From Absidia repens (Eukaryota > Mucoromycota > Mucoromycetes > Mucorales > Cunninghamellaceae): a stretch of 64,000 bases of DNA. The position numbers were made by a program, and so were the translations under genes. The notes under the pieces are model-generated. The model did not search any database and was not told where the DNA came from. It worked only from the letters and a program-made list of their open reading frames with translations. Every line of letters begins with the position of its first letter. The first letter of the stretch is position 1. Below, in pieces: positions 1 to 11,109 of this stretch. The DNA lies in the NCBI GenBank assembly GCA_002105175.1, contig MCGE01000007.1, positions 620,001 to 684,000 of the forward strand. Reading direction: 5' to 3'.

Positions 1-1711
1 AGTAGTATTAGTATAGAAAAAAGGTTGTTAAAGAAAAGGCGGTGCTTACAGTGTCTTGATAGGAACAATATATAGTAGGAAGTCATGGTGCCTGTACTTT
101 TCCAGGTGTTAGTAACGTATAAGAATGCCCGATCTTATAAGCCACTATCAGGTTCAGTAAAGATCAATTAGAATCGTCATCGTCTCATCTTCCATCCTTA
201 TGGTTATTTACCTGTCATGTTCGATAACTATCCCAAGTCAAATAAATAATATACAAAGTAGATGGATTCCAAGAGGGACAAGTTCCCAGAAATGACCGTC
301 AACTTCCAAAGGCGAGAGTCAACCAACAAAGCAACTTTTACGATCATGATTAACCCAGGTATACCAACAGGTATATTAGTCCCACCATCAACAGTGATGC
401 CATGAGAGGTAACAGTTATATATATAGTTTCAATTTTAATATCGAAGAAAAAAGCAAGTGAAGGTCATTTTACGGAGATTAAAAAACAAACTCCATTTGT
501 TTGATTGCAGGACAATAGTATTAAAACTAATAAACAGTCAATCTCGGCGCCTCCATTAATCATTCTTTTACCATCTTCAGTGTAACAAATATAAAAAATG
601 AATTTTCTTTCTGATTATTGAAGTTGTACCTTTCTTCGGCTCTCCCAAGAAAAATGACATTTAAAAAATTCCCCCTTTTTTCTTCTGATTTTACTTCTAC
701 CTTTAAAAATAATGTCCATCTGTTATAAGTTCCATCTTCCATACCTTTTTTTTATATTCTTTCTTTAATCTTTATATATCAATTTATCGTTTTTCGTGTC
801 AAAAATCGCACACCATCCCCACTTACTGACCTGCCTGCCACCACTAAAACGATCACTCAGAACCGGTAGGAAATATTTCTCGAAAAGACGACGGAAAGCT
901 ACTCTTATCATCAAACAAAGAGGAATAGGTCCTGTACAGGGAAATCGCGTTTTAGGATGGGAGTGCCACTTGATCACCCTCTCCCCTCCTGAAAAAAAAG
1001 TATATTTAAGACCGGCATAAATTTCCAAGTTCGCAACGCTCGAAGGCTTTAGAGCCTAGGATCTTTGTAATGGCATACGTGGATCGCTGTTTTCTGAGGA
1101 AGATTTTCCTAGAGCAGTTATTCTCGATTGGTATGTGGGAAGAGAGGGATGAGAAGGAAAAAAAAAAAAAAAAAAGAGGAGGGCTTTGGGTCTCCTCCTT
1201 TTAGGAAAACAAATACATTAGTATGTGTTTACGCTTCCGCGATAATTGAACCTATCAATACTAAGAAATGATATCGTCATAAGTAAACAATGCGTCCAGT
1301 GTCAACGAACTTCAATGTCTATATTATTTCCAAAATCAATTAAACAATAGTATAGTGAAATCGCTGTGACTAGAAAGAGCAATTAAAATTTTCTCTCTCT
1401 CTCTTTTTTTTTTTTTTTTTTTCATAGAATATACAACGATAATGGAAGGAGCTAAAAAAAAAAAAACTATCTACAAGGAGGAAGTCAACCTAACAGTAGG
1501 AGTGGCAAGGGGTGATTTTTAATGCAAGAGGGGTGCAGATTACTCCGTATACCTAAATGAGTATACCTCTTTAACCCTTTTTTTTTACCCTCTTATTTTA
1601 TCATATTCTTCCTTTTTTTTATTCATTGTATCTCTCTTTTTTTAATATCTTTCTTTTTTTTCTGTTTTTTTTTTTTTTCTCTTTCATATATATATATATA
1701 TATATAACAGA
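1..1711. other. Intergenic region, no confident gene
   Basis: AT-rich leader of the window with many A and T tracts. On the minus strand at about 230-410 a run of roughly 58 open codons looks more protein-like than its surroundings, but I found no start, splice pair or family, so I do not call a gene. At 765-1028 both strands are open for about 75-87 codons in a locally GC-richer patch, also unassigned. A (TA)n tract sits just before the gene at 1712. Confidence 0.4.
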
Positions 1712-2361
1712 ATGTATCTGCCGAGTATTTTTATTTTTTTGACCTTAACTCTAGCACATGTATGTCAAGGCCAAATTAAATCAAAAAGCGGGGAGTTCAA
1801 TCTTACTTCTCCTTTGGACGATGGCGTCTATGTAGCTGGTCAGCAGTTACCTATAACATATATCATCCTTGATTCTGGATCGAGTAATAATAATAGTACT
1901 GTGTTATCACCTCAAAACTTCAAGCACTGATTTCATCTTTTATTTTAATAGGATTGAACCTGAATATTTATTTTCAACCAGCACCAGGAGTCAATAGCAC
2001 TGGGATAATTATTGCACAAAATGCAGATGTATCTGAAGTAGCAGGTGCAGTTGTAATTATTAATGGACGATCCTATTGGCAGCACACTTACAACTACAAC
2101 ATACCTGCAAATGTGCCGCAAGGCAATTTTTTTGTGATCTTTGAGTCCGTAAACACAAATATAAATACTTCGGTACCCGTCATTATTCGTCCATATGTTA
2201 ACATGACTACAGCAACCGCATCTTCCTCTATATCCGCCTCAATTGCAAGTCCCACTGCTAGCTCTAATACACACAATTCCATGGCCATTTCTTTACAGCC
2301 AATCCTATCTCTATTGTTAGCCGCTGCCTCTATCTCTCTTTACTCCTTAGTGTACTATTGA
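1712..2361 (+). CDS. GPI-anchored Kre9/Knh-like cell-surface protein
   Basis: Exons 1712-1895 and 1952-2361 (56-nt GT-AG intron, phase 1) give 197 residues. The N-terminus is a clear signal peptide (hydrophobic run, cut probably after CQG). The middle carries the Ser-Thr-rich GPI-anchored (Kre9/Knh) fold signature: a segment reading LTSPLDDGVYVAGQQLPITY, then beta-strand-like stretches, an SYWQHTYNYNIP motif and a FVIFES strand. A Ser/Thr/Ala linker and a C-terminal hydrophobic tail follow a small-residue cluster, typical of GPI attachment. The protein should sit on the plasma membrane or wall. Several N-x-S/T sequons are present. Kre9 proteins are linked to beta-1,6-glucan, but many family members have no proven enzyme activity, so only a surface or wall role is inferred. 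The donor is GTACTG, slightly off consensus, and is the only one that keeps the frame. Confidence 0.75.
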
Positions 2362-2608
2362 AAGATTTCCACTTGTTAATTGACTTTGGGATGGTATTTT
2401 TTTCCCTCTCTCGGCTATGTATTATTAAATATGGCTTTTTGATTATAATAATAATGTATGTCCTGGGAACCAAAGATTTTATTTTAAATTTATGCCCTGG
2501 TAATAAAGTTCATTCACTGTCTTGATGCATTTTATTCCCCACAAAAAACAATGACTTCGACTATAACCATATACCTCCAGCTCAAAAATCACTATATCCT
2601 TGTAAGAC

Positions 2609-2818
2609 ATGATTTCTCAGTGGTTAAACATAAAAACCTGCTCTTTAATAATTCTCATATTGTCATTCGTGGTATTTTTGTTCCACTTGGTACTAGCTAT
2701 GGACTCCATTGAAACGGCGAATACCAAGTCGACAAGGTAAGGCAATAAGACATGTAGTAATCAAATGGATATACAAATGAACCCATTCTATACTAGTTTG
2801 CCATCATTTAGTCCTTAA
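2609..2818 (+). CDS. Possible small secreted or single-pass peptide (49 aa)
   Basis: Unrecognised. Exon 2609-2736 begins MISQWLNIKT and contains a strong hydrophobic segment ending in an AMDS-like cleavage context. It ends at a good donor (GTAAGG), and a second exon 2797-2818 after CTATACTAG adds SLPSFSP and stops. The phase matches (2+1). An AATAAA sequence directly overlaps the end. The peptide would be a signal or anchor segment plus about 18 polar residues. It lies 250 bp downstream of the Kre9-like gene on the same strand. It could be chance, since the coding length is too short to judge. Confidence 0.3.
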
Positions 2819-2889
2819 ATAAAGAATGGAAGGTAGATGTTTATTATTCTACTAAAAGCTTAGATTGCAATGTGATTCAATTTATTTGT

Positions 2890-3700
2890 TGGGAATTATC
2901 TATATAAAAGACCCAGTGGGACTACTGAAGTGGATCTGATCAAATTCAAATCCCGCCCACGTGGATTTTATTTTGTCTCCCCCGTATTTTTGTCGCTCTC
3001 TCTTTCTTTCTTTCCTTTTTTTTCCTTCCTTTTTTCTTCACCATTCGACTGCTTTGTGGTTGTATTGATCATAGATTAGTGTCAGAACTAGTTTAGAAGG
3101 GTTTTCAGTTTAGGGATTACAAGATGCATTGGGAAACCCTTCCATTTTGGATTCAGGTTTAAGAACACCGTTATGTGGCTTTTTGGATTTTTCATTAGCT
3201 TAGTTTTGTGTTAGTTTGTCATAATCTGTATCAACATCTCAATAAAATATGTCTTTTTGTTACATGCTTTAATGAAAAATGTCCCATTAGCATCTCTCAT
3301 GCTTTGTACAATTATTACTTTTTACCATCACTCCCTTAGATCTATTGCTGTACTGTACTGTATTTCAATAAACGAGATTCCTCTAGTCATCCTCATGCTT
3401 TGAACAGTATATTAGATCTCTTTCACAGCGATTCCTCTAGATTAATGCTGACATTCTTCAAAACACTCATCAATAGATCCCTAAATACTATGAACCTTGC
3501 ACCTTCAATTTAGTGCTGACCATATTATTTCAATAAAATGTGTCATTTTTTATTAACCATCTTCTGACCCACTAGATGAGAAGCCGAGCTATCATTATGT
3601 ATATTTTGTGGCTGCCATATCAAATTGCCACTTTCTAACCCATCTGCTATGACTAATTTCTTTTCCACAGAATCCCAGAGATAGGTTGGCATTTTTTGAT
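2890..3700 (+). repeat. Dispersed non-coding repeat, best copy (tRNA-like head)
   Basis: This copy reads in the orientation I treat as forward. It starts with an A-box-like AGACCCAGTGGG at about 2909 and a B-box-like ATTCAAATCCCGC at about 2946, about 35 nt apart as in tRNA genes. A pyrimidine-rich stretch (about 2995-3045), a conserved block at 3080-3160 with the core CATTGGGAAACCC, and repeated modules of roughly 100 bp containing CAATAAAA and ATGAAAAATGTCCCATTAG follow. No long ORF is present. Related copies lie at about 26.1-27.0, 36.2-36.9, 47.4-48.3, 57.5-58.1, 62.3-62.7 and 62.8-63.8 kb, with a fragment at 10.4 kb. The ends are approximate. Confidence 0.7.
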
Positions 3701-3735
3701 CACTTGATATTGAAATGTGGACCTAATCCTGCTCG

Positions 3736-3960
3736 ACCAATCAATCATATTTATAAGCATGCTCTGTGCTGTGCTTTCTGGTTCCCCATTCCCGATCATT
3801 TTCTCGCCCCATAAACGTCACGCGACTGTTATGCAGTTCTATGTCAGCTAATATGAAACGTGGCATTACTCCCGCTTTACCATTCATACTAATCCGCTTA
3901 GGTCGTATCGACAGCGTAACCTCCCCTATAAAAGGAACTAAAAAAAAGCCAATCGAATTG
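3736..3960 (+). promoter_or_regulatory. Promoter-like segment without an obvious gene
   Basis: A CCAAT box (about 3737), a GC-richer stretch with a CGTCACGCGAC-like sequence, and a near-perfect TATAAAA at 3927-3933 are spaced like a plus-strand core promoter. The first downstream ATGs give ORFs of fewer than 10 codons, and beyond lies the 3' end of the minus-strand mtr3 gene. It may drive a non-coding or antisense transcript, or be a remnant. Confidence 0.25.
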
Positions 3961-4201
3961 TATGTACTAAAAAATAAATGAACAAGTAAAATGATACGTA
4001 CAGTACTTCAAAAATAATTGAATAAATATTGAATCAAACACGTTTATTGTGAATTGTATATATAAAATAAGAGAGAGAGTGATAGAGGGGAAATACTATT
4101 GAGAGAGATAAATGGGATTCTATGCTATGATGTGAAGAGATATATGTATTTGTGAGCGCCTATATGAGTATTTGAGGGGAGAAAGAAACGGAAGACTTTG
4201 A

Positions 4202-5364
4202 TCAGTGAAGAGATTCCAACAAGGCAGAGGACATGACATTGTAAATCTTGGAACATCCATCAATACATTGTTCCATTGCCTATAAACATAATTAATGTTT
4301 AGCTCCTATATATGATCCACTGAGTCCTGCTTTTTCATTACCTGTGATATGTTGTCAGATTCCAATTTTCCAGACTGAAGTATATGCGTTACTTCATTCA
4401 ATGAAGGCATGTACGATAGCATCAGTGATCCATCTTGCTGATTTTCTTCTGCCATGGTTCCATCCATTAGAATCGAATCACCTGAAAAGATCTATGTAAT
4501 GATAATCATAAAAAAGCATCGGTTCAATACCAAAAAGAAAAAGAAAAAGAAAAAGAAAAAAGAAAGAAAAAAAGAAAAGAATCGACCTACATTGGAACAG
4601 GCGGTAACTTGATCCAACATTTCAATACCAGCGTCAGCGAGGGCAACGCTAGCGGCAATAATGGCAGCGGCTAGAGAGGCATTGGTACCATCATTTTCCA
4701 ATACATTGACATATATATCCACTGCTGATTTTGGGATCAATTCCAATCGTACCGCAGGTGTAAGGGCTTGAATTAATGTATGTGAAAATTCTCTTTCTTG
4801 TGCATCCTATTAATAACAAGTCATCAAGTCAGGTCATAAGAGTAGATAAGAAAGAATTTGACTACTATTGCTTACCCGCATATGACCACGGCGTTTTGTG
4901 CAAGAAAAAGTAGAGAACTTGAATTCACAGTTGAGAGTACCATGGGGCGAGAATCCGACTCTCTTGAGTTGACGTGGTCCATATCTAAGTTCAATAAATA
5001 ATAATAAGATTTGAGTTGGTAGATCTGCTCTGAGGACAGACAGTGAAGTAAGTTAAAAGTATCACTTACACAGCACAAACCACCTTGGTGTTTCCCATTT
5101 CGATATATGTAGATCCATTAGCCTGAGTCACCAGACCTGTCTTCAAGACTGATATAAATAAATATAAACGTTAGTAGTGATAGGTAGAAGTGAAGCGAGG
5201 AAGGGGTTCGAATATACAACAAACATACAGATTGGTCGAAGATCGTCAGCATTACGGTTGTCAAGACGTCGGTTCTTCTCATTCAAAATGGGCTTTCGGA
5301 TAGCCGCTGTCTTGAACAAAGGCGGTACACTATGTTCTGGTCCTGTAACACGTTTTCGATCCAT
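4202..5364 (-). CDS. mtr3: Exosome complex core subunit Mtr3 (EXOSC6-like)
   Basis: Six exons on the minus strand: 5364-5229, 5148-5070, 4984-4876, 4806-4591, 4491-4342 and 4279-4202, all in phase, giving 255 residues. Mtr3 is an RNase PH-like subunit of the six-membered ring of the RNA exosome, which processes and degrades RNA in nucleus and cytoplasm. The protein shows the family order: an N-terminal segment ending RPI, then GLVTQANGSTYIEMGNTKV, the strand VVCAVYGPRQ, the helix motif ALADAGIEM, and a C-terminal IDGCSKIY helix. The pattern fits EXOSC6/Mtr3 better than Rrp41, Rrp42, Rrp43, Rrp45 or Rrp46. In intron 4 I chose the acceptor CATAG over the next CAG because only it keeps the frame with a canonical GTAGGT donor. 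It is divergent from cog5. Confidence 0.9.
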
Positions 5365-5529
5365 CTTGATAAAATATTTTATATTAGGAGCGAAAGAAAA
5401 AATCGAAAAGACTTTTTTTTTTGTTCAATTTTTCTTGAAAAATTAAAACACCGTCAAGTCACAAAAATCGAGCTGGACATATTTCCCTCTCTCCTTTCAC
5501 TTTATATCATCTTGACCGTGTCTTCCCAA
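5365..5529. promoter_or_regulatory. Shared divergent promoter of mtr3 and cog5
   Basis: Only 165 bp separate the start codons of two divergently transcribed housekeeping genes. The interval holds A/T tracts (a T9 run, CTCTCTCC pyrimidines) and no clear TATA box. Both 5' untranslated regions and both core promoters must fit here. Confidence 0.6.
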
Positions 5530-8324
5530 ATGGCAAGCACTCAACAATCCACTTTGCAAGAAGACGATGCATATATTGGTAGGAGCGAATGACAAATTTT
5601 CTTTCTGACGCATTATTAACTTTTATCCTTCACGCGTGTCTTGTTTTGTAGATTATGATACCTTCTTGGCTGAAGACTTCGACGCCAACGTGTATGCTCA
5701 TAATGTCATCAACGAATCTGATAATGGCGACAAGACCGAAATCGCTACTTCATTATCCAAACTATCCTTCAATATTGACAGCCTCAGTAAGCAAATACGG
5801 GGACAGGTATAGTGACGCAATAATTATCTAACAGTGGATGTATTGACATAATAGGGGGGAACTTACTGATATGCTTCTTTAATAGATCAATTTGAACTAC
5901 GAATCTCTTTTGGATCAAGTCACTGGCATTAAGGAATTAGATATTGTGCTAACAACAGTGCAAGAAAACATTACCGCTTTGAATGGATCACTATCAAGGT
6001 ATGATACAAGATCCCTACTCTTGACATATTCATTTTGTATGCTCACTTACTTGACAATGCTAACTCTCTTTCTTCTTCTTTCCAGACTTTCTCTCAAGAT
6101 CCGTACGCCCTACGAGCAACTCCAAAATTACTCCACACAGCTAAAAAATCTTCAAACGGCTTGCGATCTGTTACGTCAACTCCACCGCTTTATTGTCCTT
6201 TGTCGCCGTCTCACTGTTCAGTATCCATTGCCAAAAGCAGGTGAAGACGATTCAGCAACATCAATAGTGGCCGACCGTGATATTGCCTCAGCTGCCACTA
6301 CCATATACAAATTGGGACTCATCATGGACGAATCTGACTTTGATGGTATCGATATTGTTACGAACGATCTTTCGATGATCCAGTTATGTCGTGAACGCTT
6401 GATACAGGAAGGCGATCATTTACTGCAGGAGGGAATTGATACACATTCACAAACGAAAATGGCGGCTGGACTTCAAATCTTTTACAATATGAAAATGATG
6501 GTGCCCAAGGTGGAAACTTTGACAAATGGGATGCTGGATGATTTGAATGGTAGTATTAAACATGTTGTGGATATGCAGTCTTTGCAGAAAAAGGTCAAAG
6601 GTAAAACAAAGCTACACAATTCTTGTTAATGGGACTGATTTGGCCAACTCTCCTCATTTTATTTTTATCGTCTTATAGAGACTACTTCCTCACCTGGTCC
6701 TGCTGGACGACGTGCCAACAATGAACCTACCCAAAGTCCGTTGGCAAATGCTCTTTGGTCAAGGATGGACGATTTGATGCAAGTCATGAGCGATAACTGT
6801 ATTAAGGTAAACATTTGAATCTATCTCTGTCTCTTTTTATGACGCCGTTGAATTAATGATTATCATTTTAGATTTACAACTTGGAGAAGGTCTTGGAACT
6901 GAAAAAAGACTCATATACTCATATATCATATTTGGATGAAATTGTCAAGGTATATATATTATATTATATTATGTTACATTGCACTGATTCATTGACTACT
7001 TGTTCTTTTTTTCTGCTAAATTTGATATAGATACTGGACACGTCAAGTTTGGTCAGTCATTTCTGGAGAATTCTATCGGCAACCTTTGAAAAGGAACTCA
7101 AGGGGGCAACAAAAGGTAAAGAAGGACAAGAAAAGAAAAAAAAGGGGCGAGACATGGTTAACATACTTAGTGGATTCAAATATTTTATTTTTTATAAATT
7201 GGTAACTCTTTATATAGCTTCTACCTTTTTGCAGAATACATTTGTGGGCGACTATCCAAAATTGCTTCGTTTACTACATGGTTTCTTTTCCCGAGTGGCT
7301 CTTCACAAGGGATCATCAATATCTGATTACTCACAAAGGTAAACAACGCTGATAGCCTTGAAAAATATTTGCTAGGATGTCCCTATTAACTTCCTCCGTC
7401 TCCGTTTAGCCCTGAATATATCATTATGCTACGAAGCTTTAGCACTTTTGAAAATGGTTATTTGGCAAGATCGCTTACTCGAATACAGGAATCAGTCAAT
7501 GCAGCCTTCCCATCTTTTGGTGGTCTGGCCCGTACTGCACCTACTCGAGCAAATGTTTTGGCTGTTACAAGAACTATTGAAAAGTAAATATGAAAAAAAG
7601 ACTCGATTGATTTTGAATATTCAACTCAACTGACTTTTTTTTTTTCAGGGAATTGGAAGCTGCATCATTCGAACACCATTTATTACAATCCGTCGCCAAA
7701 AACGTTGTCAAATCTCTCAACATGTTTGCTGTCAAAAGCGAAGGACTAGTACGTATTGGAAAAAAAAAAGAAGGAAAAAAATGTAGAAATCGAACTGATG
7801 TTCCTCTATGATAGGTGGTTACCTCAATCCAATCCATCTATTCTGCTACACCCAACAACAACATCACCGCTTATTTGAATATGAATATCGAACTTGCCAA
7901 TGTATTATACCACATGTATCAATCTGTGTGGAAGATCTTGGAAGAATACTCGGAAAAAACGGTGGATATCATCAAGCAAGGTGCGGAGGTAAAGCAATGA
8001 GAAATACCAAAAGAATGAAATTGGATACTGTGTAGATGAGATGAAGAGCGCTGATAGATTTTTTTTGACTTCCGTATATGTAGGACTGCCGGCAGTTGAT
8101 GTTATCTATTGGTCAAAAACTAGTTGGTGCCATGCAAAGCGACACCACTCGGGTACTACTGAAAATTCATCAAGAAGATTTCTCTGGGCAAATGAGAAGG
8201 AATTATACGCATGATGATGACGATGAATCCTCAAGCCAATATACCAAAGAACTAGCCAAGCATGTTCGTTATTATCATACTTATATTCTCTCTCGCTTAT
8301 CATGTGGAACGGAGCCCAAATCAT

Positions 8325-8383
<59 letters not shown>

Positions 8384-9020
8384 TTGGCTCGTACTGATGA
8401 TTTATGTTGTTTGTGGTCATAGGGCAAAGCAAATTGGCAAGCATATTTTGAAAGTCTTTGTTTTTCAGGCAAGTTTAGTTCGACCTTTAAGTGAAGCGGG
8501 GAAATTGAAATTGGCGGGTGATATGGCAGAAATCGAATTTACGGTCAGTCAAATCACGAACGAATATGGGGCAAGAATTGAAGACATTGGTACTGAATAC
8601 AAGGCATTGCGCGCATTCAGGTAATAATTAAAAAAATGAAATAGAGTGAGTGAGTGAGTGAGGCAAGAGGTAAACATTGTTAATGGACTCACTCCTTTTT
8701 TTGATTAACATAGACCTTTATTATTCTTGGATTCAGCACAATTGACAGCATCACATCATACTGCAGGTCTCCCGCCAATTACTTTGGTACATCATCTTGT
8801 GGTTCGGTCCCAAGCCACCGCCCATCCTCTCACTCTTCCACATGTAATATATGATTTGTCGAGGGCCGATTATATGGAATGGATGAATGCACAAAGTCCA
8901 AAGGAATCGTTACAGCTGGCATTGGATGCGATCACCCGTGGAAGTAAAATGCCGGACTCTGAATTGCAAGACATTTCGGAATATCGGTTTATTTTGGCGA
9001 TAGTAGAACAGACGGAATGA
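5530..9020 (+). CDS. cog5: Conserved oligomeric Golgi complex subunit 5
   Basis: Fourteen exons: 5530-5578, 5652-5806, 5886-5998, 6086-6600, 6679-6806, 6872-6949, 7031-7115, 7218-7338, 7410-7583, 7649-7748, 7815-7988, 8084-8325, 8423-8620 and 8714-9020. All phases agree and the product is 812 residues. Cog5 is part of the COG tethering complex that captures retrograde vesicles at the Golgi. Recognition rests on the N-terminal family pattern: DYDTFLAEDFDANVYA, then LLDQVTGIKELD, a heptad region, and KIRTPYEQLQNYSTQLKNLQ followed by ACDLLRQLHRF. The length matches the family (about 800-840). The start is the first ATG after the short divergent promoter. A poly(A) signal (AATAAA) lies about 70 bp past the stop. 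Intron 12 begins GT and then 54 A residues. Confidence 0.95.
8328..8381 (+). repeat. A54 homopolymer directly after a 5' splice site
   Basis: Fifty-four consecutive A residues follow the GT of the donor of cog5 intron 12. It is the longest homopolymer in the window, and the tract length in the assembly may be unreliable. Confidence 0.95.
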
Positions 9021-9584
9021 TGGGGATTATGTTATAGTGTAGTTTTATCTCAAATAGATATATCGTACCTCATGCTTTTATTTTGAATAAAATTCAATCA
9101 TTGGCGTTTATATTTTTTGACAGTTTTTACATGACGGTTGTTTATGATACATGACCTGATGTCCAATATAGTGATGTCCTGTCGGTTGTTGGGCAATGTG
9201 GTTCATTACTAGATAGATGGTACCGCACCAGAATAGTTAGGGGAAAATAAGAGGTTGCATTTACATAATGTGTGAAGCTTTTTAGTTTGATGGCTCATAT
9301 TTATTAGAGGACATGACACGAAGACAGGGAATAAGAGACTATTTGGATGGTAGTCAAGGATAAAATATATTTTGCTATATTGCTATATCGAGATGGCTGT
9401 AGAAAACTATAAAATCATTTGTTAAAAAAATGAGATGTCTGCTTCCAATGTGATGAGACAAAAGTGATTGGAAGTAATATGGGAAGACATGGAAGAGGTT
9501 ATATTAATTGGTAATTAAACGTTTTATGTTTTTATTATATATCGATGAATAAATCAAATTATTTCAAAACTAAATGGGTGTCAA

Positions 9585-9965
9585 ATTCACAGGGATTTCC
9601 TTTTTCGCTCCTGCCGAAGCCAATATCGACGCCGCACTGAGCAATGTAGGCTACATACCCGAAATGTGTCAATGTGGCTAGCGTATCAATCTTCTATCTA
9701 TTTTACGCACCCCAAAGCCAACTCTTTTTTTCAGCATTTACCACAGCCAACTCCTTTCAGCATCCGCCATAGTCAGCGTCTTTCAGCATCCACCTTTCAA
9801 AAAAAAAAAAAACGAAAAACTAACAATTCTGTAAATATGGGGATTTCCTTTTTAGCGCCCGCCAACGTCAACAATTTTCAGCGTCCATCATATTCCACAC
9901 AGTCGACAGCTTTTAGCTTCCATCATGAGCAGCACTTTCAGCCTCCAATCTCTCAATTTAGATAA
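9585..9965. repeat. Degenerate tandem CAGC-TCCACCA repeats
   Basis: About eight imperfect units of roughly 25-40 bp share a TTTCAGC(A/G)TCC(A/G)CC(A/T) theme. A larger pair also exists: GGGATTTCCTTTTTCGCTCC at about 9594 and GGGATTTCCTTTTTAGCGCC at about 9840 start parallel blocks. No coding interpretation is convincing. Confidence 0.6.
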
Positions 9966-10429
9966 CTCTTTCTATTTCTATGCCCCTTCTTTTCCAAACA
10001 GTCAAGCAACAGCTCTCTTCCTAGGAACAGAGCTGGCACCCTTTTCAACTTCTCCAATTCCTTGTTAGAAGAGTAACAAAAAGACACCCTCCCCGTGACA
10101 GGGCCCGCACACAATGCATAAAAGTAATAGAACTGAGTGGAGACAAACAGTAAAGCGGTACTGTAACATTTTATTTCAATATAATAGTTATTCTACACAC
10201 TAATGAAGCTATCAATATTATATCTAATGTACGGTATGTATGTTATTTCTATCGAAGTTGTTTGAGGCATATATAGGTATATAGAATATCATCTAATAAA
10301 AAGCAAGCTGCCTATTCCGAAACCATAATCGCTTTGGCCAACAACGGTTGTTTCCACCAGCGAGCTACCCAGTCCATTCCAGAATCATTGAGCTCACCGG
10401 CATATCACCATTCCAATACCAGAAACATA

Positions 10430-10510
10430 ACTAAATCCTATATCAAAATGAAAGGGTTTCCCCATGTCCTTTGCCATGCCCTTTTTCAAAGCCCTCTAAA
10501 TCCAAAAAAA
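10430..10510 (-). repeat. Fragment of the dispersed non-coding repeat
   Basis: Contains the family core ATGAAAGGGTTTCCCCATG (about 10448), followed by a diverged remnant of the CTTCTAAACTAG block. The rest of the element is not recognisable. Confidence 0.6.
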
Positions 10511-11109
10511 AAATAATCCCACTCCATAATCATCAGACCTTCGGAGGACAATGTGAGAAAAAAAGGAAAGAAAAAAAAAAATCAGAAAACACCACTATAA
10601 CAATTTTAATTGAAATCGCGCTGTGTGGTCAGAGCATTTTTTGGAAGTTTGATAAAAAAATTGGCTGACTGGCCAACATCAATAATATTCCAGAGGGCCA
10701 TTCTTCATCCTCCAAAAGAAAAAAAAAGTCACCTAAACCAAACAAGGGCAAAAGTACATATACGAGTGGTAATAAAATGGTCTTTATTCCAAAAAAAAAG
10801 TGGTATCATAATAATTTCTACTACAAACTGAATTAAGGTCTTTTGCATATGGTTGTCGGTATTCTATAACTACAAACTGTAACAAGTCCTTTTTAAATGA
10901 TTGTGAGTGATTTTATTGGAATCGGAGCAGCAACATGCGAGTAAATTAGGTGTCCCAAAGTGTCGCGCCATCGAAATGCGACAGCATTTCAGCTAGTAAA
11001 AATAAAAATAATGATACCTAATCAATATAATGGATATAAAAGAGGTAGAGGAAACATCCATTAATTAACCAAAGTAGATACCATATCCAGACTTCATCGT
11101 GTTGTACTT

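Larger units (their letters stand above)
9021..11109. other. Gene-poor interval
   Basis: No confident gene. It holds the degenerate repeats at 9585-9965, a short fragment of the dispersed repeat at about 10.44 kb, several A8-A12 tracts and scattered short ORFs with no protein-like composition. The 99-codon ORF at 9666 is made of the degenerate repeat and is not called. Confidence 0.5.

Noticed and set aside
2890..3700. Dispersed repeat as an LTR
   Set aside because: No TG...CA ends or primer-binding site were visible and copies are modular; a tRNA-like head fits better.
8106..8472. Minus-strand ORFs rich in Phe over the A54 tract
   Set aside because: They are just the complement of the homopolymer in a cog5 intron.
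8262..8624. ORF with 18 consecutive lysines (would-be cog5 internal extension)
   Set aside because: The lysines are the A54 intron tract. The spliced frame is 84-nt-plus shorter and matches cog5.
9666..9965. 99-codon ORF as a gene
   Set aside because: It is built from the degenerate repeat, has no start context, intron or family.
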